DNA from: Lachnospiraceae bacterium
GTDB taxonomy: Bacteria > Bacillota > Clostridia > Lachnospirales > Lachnospiraceae
DNA: 36,524 nucleotides
Direction: 5' to 3'
NCBI GenBank assembly: GCA_021203205.1
Contig: JAJQBQ010000039.1
Coordinates: forward strand, 1 to 36,524
In this document: positions 31,738-36,524 of the stretch, in pieces
How positions within the stretch are numbered: position 1 is the stretch's first letter
How the letters are laid out: each line of letters starts with the position of its first letter
Notes under the pieces: model-generated
What the model was told of the DNA's origin: nothing
Seen by the model: the letters and a program-made list of their open reading frames with translations, nothing else
Databases searched by the model: none
Made by a program: the position numbers and the translations under genes

Positions 31738-32907
31738 AACGATTTTATATTTCACAACCCCGACAAGATATATTTCGGGCGAAATCAGATGGGGAATCTC
31801 CCCGGTGAACTTTTAAACTACGGCCGCAAGGTTCTGCTGGTCTATGGCGGCGGCTCTATCAAACGGACTGGATTATATGATCAGATCGTCTCGCTGGTTC
31901 GAGGCTCAGACATGGAGCTGTTTGAACTGTCCGGCGTGGAGCCGAACCCGCGCCACACCACGGCAAATAAGGGAGCGGCGATTTGTAAGAAGGAAGGCAT
32001 CGATGTCATCCTGGCTGTGGGCGGCGGGTCCACCATCGACTGCGCCAAAGGCATCGCTGCGGCAGCCAAAACAGAGGACGGCGATGTGTGGCCCATCATC
32101 ACCGGCGGTGTCTGGGTGAAGGATGCGCTGCCGATCGTGGTCGTTCTGACCAACGCGGCCACCGGCTCGGAGATGGACGCATGGAGTGTGATCTCCAACA
32201 TGGAAACCAACGAAAAAATGGCTCTTGGCGGAGACGCGCTGCTTCCGAAGGCGGCATTTGAGAACCCGGAACTCAGCTACACGCTGCCGCCTTATCAGAC
32301 CGCCTGCGGGGCCTTTGACATTTTCAATCACGTGCTGGACAATTATTATCTGGCGGGGGATGCAACCTTTGATCTGATACTGGATATGCAGGAAGCGGTC
32401 ATGCGTGCGGTGGTCAGGTGGACGCCGGTCGCCTTAAAGGAGCCAGAGAACTACGAAGCCCGCGCCAACCTGATGTGGGCCTCTTCCATGGCACTGAATA
32501 CTGTCCTGGATGCCGGCACGGTACACGCCTGCGCATGCCACGGCATGGAGCACGAGCTGTCGGCTTACTATGACATCACTCATGGACATGGCCTGGCGAT
32601 CCTGACGCCGAGATGGCTGACCTATATCTTAAACGAGGACACGGCCCCGGCCATCTGCCGCCTGGGAGAAAAAGTATTTGGCCTTGAAAAGAGCAGCGAT
32701 GTCATAGACGGAGCGAAAAAAGCGATCGAAGCGGTCGGCAGCTTCGCCTTCGACACGTTGGGGCTGGAGCCGTCCCTGTCAAAACTCGGCATAGATGAAA
32801 CACACTTCCGGGCTATGGCGGAACATGCCTGCGGGGAAACCGGGATCAGCGGGCTCCGGCCGCTGAGTGTGGAGGATGTCGTGAATATCTATAAGATGTG
32901 CCTGTAA
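31735..32907 (+). CDS. Iron-containing alcohol dehydrogenase (YqhD/BDH-like)
   Basis: 390 residues from ATG at 31735 (MNDFIFHNPDKIYFG); the leader's ATGGAG upstream is in frame and could add four residues. Rossmann-type NAD(P) region with GGGS at 38-41 and ILAVGGGSTIDCAK (93-105). Metal ligands by alignment to YqhD: D195, H199, H273, H283 (DIFNHVLD, MEHELSAYYD, ITHGHGL). Such enzymes reduce butyraldehyde and other aldehydes with NADPH and protect against reactive carbonyls. Last gene of the LysR-linked run. Its final 64 bp (32852-32915, including the stop) recur at 34582-34645. A strong terminator follows. Confidence 0.93.
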   Translation: MNDFIFHNPDKIYFGRNQMGNLPGELLNYGRKVLLVYGGGSIKRTGLYDQIVSLVRGSDMELFELSGVEPNPRHTTANKGAAICKKEGIDVILAVGGGSTIDCAKGIAAAAKTEDGDVWPIITGGVWVKDALPIVVVLTNAATGSEMDAWSVISNMETNEKMALGGDALLPKAAFENPELSYTLPPYQTACGAFDIFNHVLDNYYLAGDATFDLILDMQEAVMRAVVRWTPVALKEPENYEARANLMWASSMALNTVLDAGTVHACACHGMEHELSAYYDITHGHGLAILTPRWLTYILNEDTAPAICRLGEKVFGLEKSSDVIDGAKKAIEAVGSFAFDTLGLEPSLSKLGIDETHFRAMAEHACGETGISGLRPLSVEDVVNIYKMCL

Positions 32908-32915
32908 TTTGCTTT
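32852..32915 (+). repeat. 64-bp direct repeat, left copy (dehydrogenase 3' end)
   Basis: Codes for the last residues (LRPLSVEDVVNIYKMCL), the stop and 8 bases beyond; 61 of 64 bases match 34582-34645. The copies bracket the XRE/DUF1016 module, 1730 bp apart. Confidence 0.9.
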
Positions 32916-32975
32916 ATCCGGCGTGGCGCTGGCTTTGCAGTTCTCTGGGCAGCAGTTGCTTTAGTTTTTGAGATT

Positions 32976-33008
32976 GGCATTCGGTCCGTAAAGACCGGGT
33001 GCCTTTTT
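32976..33008 (+). terminator. Rho-independent terminator after the dehydrogenase
   Basis: GGCATTCGGTC pairs with GACCGGGTGCC (11 bp, two G-U), loop CGTAAA, then TTTTT. Confidence 0.85.
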
Positions 33009-33021
33009 CTGATTTTAGGGA

Positions 33022-33049
33022 TTGCGCAATAACTGATTTTTGCTATAAT
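33022..33049 (+). promoter_or_regulatory. Promoter of the XRE/DUF1016 module
   Basis: TTGCGC (33022-33027), 16-bp spacer, TATAAT (33044-33049). Confidence 0.65.
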
Positions 33050-33095
33050 AAATTATCTGATTTGTGTAGCAGTACAGATGATGAGGAGCTATATG

Positions 33096-33305
33096 ATGGT
33101 CAGGAATAATTTGGAAATCGATATCAAAGTGAAGTGCAGGGAAGAAGGTATGACGCAGGCACAGCTTGCGGAGAGAATTGGCACGACTAGCCCTTATGTT
33201 AACCGGATTATTAAGAAAGGCGATACCGTGATCAATAAGACCTTCGTCAATATGGTGGAAGCTCTGGGGTATGATATCGAGATAAAATATGTGAAACGGT
33301 TATAG
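33096..33305 (+). CDS. Small XRE-family DNA-binding protein
   Basis: 69 residues from the ATG at 33096 (AGGAG seven bases before); ATGs at 33093 and 33078 are alternatives. HTH_3 fold: LEIDIKVKCREEGMTQAQLAERIGTTSPYVNRIIKKG, then TFVNMVEALGYDIEIKYV. This type is a common single-domain regulator in Clostridia. It precedes the DUF1016 nuclease gene by 113 bp and has its own promoter, so it probably controls the nuclease, possibly through the palindrome at 33379-33405. Confidence 0.88.
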   Translation: MVRNNLEIDIKVKCREEGMTQAQLAERIGTTSPYVNRIIKKGDTVINKTFVNMVEALGYDIEIKYVKRL

Positions 33306-33378
33306 GATACAGTACAAACAATAGAGCATGCTTTATGGAATAGCAGACTATGGAGAGAGCCATTTTGGGTATGCGATT

Positions 33379-33405
33379 AAAACTCGCACCACTGGTGCGA
33401 GTTTT
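33379..33405. promoter_or_regulatory. Perfect palindrome upstream of DUF1016 gene
   Basis: AAAA, then CTCGCACCACTGGTGCGAG, then TTTT: 13-bp arms around a central C. It could act as hairpin terminator/attenuator or as protein-binding dyad. The central 19 bases plus AAAA recur within the gene at 33709-33731. Confidence 0.85.
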
Positions 33406-33418
33406 GGGAGGAACGTTA

Positions 33419-34447
33419 ATGGATGATTTATCAGTTATTACACAGTATGAACCATTAGTGAAGCAGGTAAAGAATCTGATTCACAAAAAACAATATCAGG
33501 TTCTGAAAGCTATGAATGCAGAAACCATCAATTTGTATTGGGAAATAGGTGAGGAGATTTGTCGTCAGCAAAATGAACATGGGTGGGGAAAATCTATTGT
33601 AAAGGTATTATCAAAAGAATTGCAGCTTGAATTTCCAGGTGCAAAAGGCTATTCGGCGGCCAACCTTTGGCGTATCCGAAATTTTTACCTGACTTATTGT
33701 AATTCTGAAAAACTCGCACCACTGGTGCGAGAAATCAGCTGGAGCAATAATATTGTCATCATGGAGAAATGTAAAGATGATTTGGAACGAGAATTTTATA
33801 TACAGATGACAAAACGATATGGATGGACGAAGCGAGTTCTGACGAATTTTGTTGAGGCAAAAACATATGAAAAGTATTTGTTGAATCAGACAAACTTTGA
33901 CCTTACGATTCCAGAAGAACGACGAGTACAGGCCAAACTTGCTGTCAAGGATGAATACACTTTCGATTTCGCAGAATTATCGCCTGAATACTCGGAACAT
34001 GAGCTGGAGCTTGAGTTGGTTAATCATGTCAGAGAGTTTTTAACTGAAATGGGAGGAGATTTTACATATATTGGAAATCAGTATCATCTGACAGCGGGGA
34101 AAAAAGATCTGTATATTGATTTACTTCTGTTTCATCGTCGTCTTAGAAGTCTGATTGCAATTGACTTGAAGATAGGAGAATTTGAAGCGGAACACGCTGG
34201 AAAGATGCAGCTTTATCTTACCGTATTGGATGAAAAAGTAAAATTGCCGGATGAAAATCCATCCATTGGAATCATTATTTGTAAAGACAAGGATAAGACT
34301 TTTGTGGAATACGCATTAAAAAGGTCTACAGTTCCGATAGGAGTTGCCACATATCAAATAAGTGATTCACTGCCTGATAATATGAAAGAATTGCTTCCGG
34401 AGCCAGAGGAAATTATTAAGCGACTCAAGATTTTTGAGGAGGAGTGA
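33419..34447 (+). CDS. yhcG: DUF1016/YhcG-family PD-(D/E)XK nuclease
   Basis: 342 residues from ATG at 33419 (GGGAGG seven bases before); an upstream in-frame ATG at 33350 would translate through the palindrome and is unlikely. The N-terminal DUF1016_N part (INLYWEIGEEICRQQ, GYSAANLWRIRNFY, LAPLVREISWSNNIVIMEKCKD) precedes the nuclease fold (residues about 160-330) with GNQYHL (219-224), D234 in DLYIDLLLFHR and DLK 249-251 as the D...(D/E)xK site. Family members are linked to restriction loci and mobile islands; a DNA-degrading defence or plasmid-control role is likely but unproven. The gene is more AT-rich than its surroundings and lies between duplicated 64-bp repeats. Confidence 0.9.
   Translation: MDDLSVITQYEPLVKQVKNLIHKKQYQVLKAMNAETINLYWEIGEEICRQQNEHGWGKSIVKVLSKELQLEFPGAKGYSAANLWRIRNFYLTYCNSEKLAPLVREISWSNNIVIMEKCKDDLEREFYIQMTKRYGWTKRVLTNFVEAKTYEKYLLNQTNFDLTIPEERRVQAKLAVKDEYTFDFAELSPEYSEHELELELVNHVREFLTEMGGDFTYIGNQYHLTAGKKDLYIDLLLFHRRLRSLIAIDLKIGEFEAEHAGKMQLYLTVLDEKVKLPDENPSIGIIICKDKDKTFVEYALKRSTVPIGVATYQISDSLPDNMKELLPEPEEIIKRLKIFEEE
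33709..33731. repeat. Internal copy of the upstream palindrome
   Basis: AAAA plus CTCGCACCACTGGTGCGAG inside the DUF1016 gene encodes KLAPLVRE, identical to the sequence 330 bp upstream at 33379-33401. Confidence 0.9.
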
Positions 34448-34448
34448 A

Positions 34449-34560
34449 AACGGTTATAAGATGATGCTGCTGACTGGTGCAAAAGATGCGAAGATTTTGA
34501 CTTTTTACAGGAAAGCTGGTTATAACAGTACAGACAAGACGGCATTTATTCGTTGCATTG
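34449..34560 (+). pseudogene. GNAT acetyltransferase C-terminal relic
   Basis: Reads NGYKMMLLTGAKDAKILTFY then RKAGYNSTDKTAFI, the usual C-terminal end of GNAT N-acetyltransferases (acetyl-CoA domain end). The acetyl-CoA-binding region and everything before is missing; the frame runs on into the duplicated dehydrogenase end to 34637. A scar of a gene that used to be here. Confidence 0.75.
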
Positions 34561-34581
34561 TATCAAAATTAGCAGGACAAT

Positions 34582-34645
34582 GGCTCCGGCCGCTGGGGGT
34601 GGAGGATGTCGTGAATATCTATAAGATGTGCCTGTAATATGCTTT
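34582..34645 (+). repeat. 64-bp direct repeat, right copy
   Basis: Copy of 32852-32915 with three differences, fused behind the GNAT relic. No terminator follows it, unlike the left copy. Confidence 0.9.
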
Positions 34646-34703
34646 TGAAGATTATTCCTTTCTGAAGTATGCAGCATGCAAAGAAAAGGAAGAGGTGTTG
34701 AGC

Positions 34704-35069
34704 TTGAATATTGACCGAACGAGACATTATTATGAGCAAATAGACAGCAGTGACATATGTGACTGTGCATATTGTCAAAACTATGTCAGAGAAATCAAAT
34801 CCACATATCCGAATGTTGCCGAATATCTGTTTTCTTTCGGTGTTGATATTGAAAAACCGTTTGAGACAATGCCTCTCGAACCGGATGAAAATGGTTATAT
34901 AGAATATGCAGGGCCTCAATATGTCGTTTGTGGAGAGCCGGATGATTTTGCGAAGACTGACATTGGTTCTGTGACTGTGGAAATTGCGGAATCACATCCA
35001 TCGACGGACATGAATGAACCTCATTTTATTATTGAGATATATCCTGTTCTACTAAAGTGGGTGATGTGA
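34704..35069 (+). CDS. Hypothetical protein with CxCxxC motif
   Basis: 121 residues from TTG at 34704 (AGAGGTG seven bases before, LNIDRTRHYY matching what I recall as the usual N-terminus); GTG at 34695 is an alternative. The motif ICDCAYCQNYVREI near the start, followed by YPNVAEYLFSFGVDIEKPFE and MPLEPDENGYIEYAGPQYVVCG, belongs to a family seen widely in Firmicutes but whose name I do not know. The three Cys may bind metal. No signal or membrane segment. Followed by a strong terminator, so probably a single-gene unit. Confidence 0.75.
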   Translation: MNIDRTRHYYEQIDSSDICDCAYCQNYVREIKSTYPNVAEYLFSFGVDIEKPFETMPLEPDENGYIEYAGPQYVVCGEPDDFAKTDIGSVTVEIAESHPSTDMNEPHFIIEIYPVLLKWVM

Positions 35070-35113
35070 GGGCTTGTTGTTATTCACAAACAAAATGTGC
35101 ATAAAATGTTGCT

Positions 35114-35140
35114 GGGCAGGGGAATTTTCCCCTGCCCTTA
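35114..35140 (+). terminator. Strong hairpin terminator
   Basis: Perfect 11-bp stem GGGCAGGGGAA / TTCCCCTGCCC with a 2-base centre. T-run is poor (TTAAAAG), so it could also act on the opposite strand, where AAAATTC-rich sequence follows. Confidence 0.6.
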
Positions 35141-35146
35141 AAAGTG

Positions 35147-35312
35147 GTGTCATAGAATTTTATGACACAAGGGGCAAGAAGGTCTGAAGTGAACGACTTT
35201 TGCGAAGCAAAATGTCGCGATTTCCGCAAAGCGGAACTCATGTGCTTACGCGTTGACTTCTGAATCGAATGTTTACATTCGAATTCATGATCTTGGGGAA
35301 CCCTTGTGTCAT
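35147..35312. repeat. Multi-hairpin intergenic repeat element, copy 2
   Basis: Begins with the perfect dyad GTGTCATA-GAATTT-TATGACAC (35147-35168). Then 12-bp inverted ends ATGACACAAGGG (35162-35173) and CCCTTGTGTCAT (35301-35312) enclose TTTTGC-GAA-GCAAAA, TTCCGC-AAA-GCGGAA and TCGAATG-TTTA-CATTCGA hairpins. The right half resembles 8041-8113 (same TGACAC ends and TTTACATT loop). No coding capacity. Behaves like a non-autonomous palindromic element; could also be expressed as structured RNA. Confidence 0.7.
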
Positions 35313-35455
35313 GAACATTTTGTCGCTCGAACTATTTTATTTCGTAGTGTTATGGTTTTCAACCCGGCATCAACGTTGACTTAAGCAACGAGAAACATTT
35401 TACGGTGGACCAACCCATGAACTATTTTGCCAGCGGCATCAATTTACCGGCTGGC
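35313..35455. other. Spacer after the repeat element
   Basis: No gene. GCCAGC and GCTGGC near 35430-35455 form a hairpin (GCCAGCGG / CCGGCTGGC, imperfect) at the end of the minus-strand anti-sigma gene that might act as terminator; no T-run is present. Confidence 0.35.
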
Positions 35456-36130
35456 TTATTCATTCAGTGTCTCCAGCGCCTCCATAACATCTTCCAGCGC
35501 AAATCCAGGATCTAGTTCGCTGCTTGTCGCCGCCTGCCCGGTGGTCAGATCAAACACCGCCTGCGTATCATTTAAGATGCACGGCGCTTCGCTTTCATAG
35601 GTCTCCATGCAGAACAGATAGCTGCCGCCTTCTGCCACCGTCAGGTCATTTTGTACCGAATAGCTGTCAGATTCGCCACCGAAAATCCGAACCTGTATGG
35701 TGTCGCCGCCCGTATCTCCCTTGTACACCGTATCGATTTCTACATTATAAATCGCATAAGGGAGATCATTTTCGCCCGCTTCCTGCGAAATTTTAGTCAC
35801 CTCTCCGGTAAAAATCAAATCCGCCTGTGCCACCATTTCTTCGGCATTCGCAAACCAGTATGCATCCTGGCTGGAAATCTGCGTTTTTTGCCCGCTTCCG
35901 CCGATGGAAATCCATCCTGCCTGATTCGCAATGAATGTCGCCGCGAGCAGAACTGCCAGACACGCAGCTATGCCGATTACGACAGAGAGTTTTTTCTTAC
36001 TTTTATAATTTTCTGCCACGGGAAACACCTCCTTTTTCCTGCCCGGAACAGTTTCCGGGGATCCTGCCGCCTCTTCTATGTAGACAGCATCTATTTGTTC
36101 CATTACATCCAGTAAAGAATCTCCGCTCAT
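35456..36130 (-). CDS. Anti-sigma-like membrane protein
   Basis: 224 residues from ATG at 36130 (GGAGG eleven bases before); the ATG at 36148 is an alternative that abuts AGAGG. A short cytoplasmic part (LLDVMEQIDAVYIEEAAGS), one membrane helix (VVIGIAACLAVLLAATFIANQ, about residues 48-68) and an extracellular domain (AEEMVAQADLIFTGEVTKIS, YNVEIDTVYKGDTGGDTIQVRIFGG, GGSYLFCMETYE). The outer domain resembles small beta-rich cardiac-type or pepSY-independent extracytoplasmic modules, with no family I can name. Its position after a sigma-factor gene on the same strand supports an anti-sigma or regulon membrane role; the 274-bp gap is larger than usual. Confidence 0.75.
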   Translation of the reverse strand: MSGDSLLDVMEQIDAVYIEEAAGSPETVPGRKKEVFPVAENYKSKKKLSVVIGIAACLAVLLAATFIANQAGWISIGGSGQKTQISSQDAYWFANAEEMVAQADLIFTGEVTKISQEAGENDLPYAIYNVEIDTVYKGDTGGDTIQVRIFGGESDSYSVQNDLTVAEGGSYLFCMETYESEAPCILNDTQAVFDLTTGQAATSSELDPGFALEDVMEALETLNE

Positions 36131-36259
36131 ATCAGGTCTTTCCTCCATCCTCTATATTCTAATTGGTTTATCATACTATGAAGTTTATACTGTATCCTCA
36201 TGTCCCTGTCTGTTCACGGTCTGCCTTATCTCCTACGGAGAGCACTCCTTAATTTAAGA

Positions 36260-36396
36260 GACTCGATTATGACGGCTGCCGACATGCTCAAAATTTTTCA
36301 TCAGGGAAAAAGTCTCGCACCGAAAGCGACTCGATTATGATCGCTGTCATCAAGTCTGAAATCTTTTCATTTGAAAAAGCATTCTGCACCGAAAAT
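36260..36396. repeat. Two tandem copies of an approximately 68-bp repeat
   Basis: Units starting GACTCGATTATGA at 36260 and 36328 and ending GCACCGAAA, with diverged middles. It fills the gap between the sigma-factor and anti-sigma-like genes. Confidence 0.75.
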
Positions 36397-36404
36397 AACT
36401 TAAG

Positions 36405-36524
36405 TTATGCTTTTTTGATATCCATATTTTCAAAGCCCTCTGTTTCAAGAAATTCTCGCAGATGTTCCCGCGTACGGTGCAGCGTGGTTTTGACCTTGCT
36501 CTCCGAGAATCCATACCGTGCGGC
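36405..36524 (-). CDS. ECF-type sigma factor (3' end only)
   Basis: 39 residues visible, beginning in the window edge: AARYGFSESKVKTTLHRTRE, HLREFLETEGFENMDIKKA, then stop at 36405. This is the end of sigma region 4.2: the helix-turn-helix recognition helix SESKVKTTLHRTREHLREFL typical of sigma-70 family ECF factors of Clostridia. The rest lies outside the window. It probably directs RNA polymerase to a stress regulon and is controlled by the membrane protein at 35456. Confidence 0.85.
   Translation of the reverse strand, partial: AARYGFSESKVKTTLHRTREHLREFLETEGFENMDIKKA

Noticed and set aside
31544-31738. Possible 64-residue protein between CMD-cupin and dehydrogenase
   Set aside because: No site in front and it ends inside the conserved leader repeat.

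Overview
The window looks like a chromosomal segment of a Firmicute of the class Clostridia, most likely a Lachnospiraceae gut bacterium. The evidence is strong GGAGG-type ribosome binding sites, many TTG/GTG starts, BspA-type leucine-rich-repeat lipoproteins, a repeat-rich wall-anchored protein with an LRTGD sorting motif, and families common in that group (DUF4869, DUF1016/YhcG, DUF89). No tRNA, rRNA, CRISPR array, transposase or integrase was found.

Layout. (1) 1-4.6 kb: the 3' part of a Cys-rich repeat surface protein, then an RloA/RloB-type (AbiL-like) ATPase plus nuclease-like defence pair on the minus strand, then a second 156-bp copy of the surface gene's 3' end. (2) 4.9-5.9 kb: two AT-rich unknown genes, one with a C-terminal membrane anchor. 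(3) 6.0-10.5 kb: a response regulator, ABC ATPase, permease, histidine kinase operon of the antimicrobial-peptide sensing/export type. (4) 10.8-14.9 kb: a very large split pRiA4b ORF-3-like protein, a DUF4869 protein and a P-loop protein whose end runs into a histidine-kinase relic. (5) 14.9-24.0 kb: a mirror-symmetric locus. Two divergent paralogous LRR lipoproteins are each followed by two paralogous ABC-2-like permeases; only the left arm has an ATPase. (6) 24.6-27.5 kb: a BlaI-like repressor, an M56 (BlaR1-like) membrane protease and a DUF89 phosphatase. (7) 27.7-32.9 kb: a LysR regulator divergent from a small helical protein, an alpha/beta-hydrolase-like protein, a CMD-cupin fusion and a YqhD/BDH-like alcohol dehydrogenase, probably a carbonyl or electrophile stress unit. 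(8) 33.0-34.6 kb: a small XRE regulator plus a DUF1016 PD-(D/E)XK nuclease, a GNAT relic, and a 64-bp copy of the dehydrogenase gene's 3' end. (9) 34.7-36.5 kb: an unknown protein, a multi-hairpin repeat element, an anti-sigma-like membrane protein and the end of an ECF sigma factor.

Two points stand out. First, both nuclease/defence modules sit between a native gene's 3' end and a near-identical duplicate of that 3' end, which suggests a shared way of inserting accessory modules behind genes without a recognisable recombinase. Second, there is a family of short leader repeats ending in ATGGAGATTA with a sequence-variable hairpin, placed directly over the start of the BlaI-like gene (two tandem copies) and of the dehydrogenase gene (one copy), which may be a shared cis-regulatory RNA. 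Interspersed structured repeats and in-frame low-complexity expansions in several unrelated proteins are further unusual traits.

All functional names come from reading motifs by eye; no database search was run.
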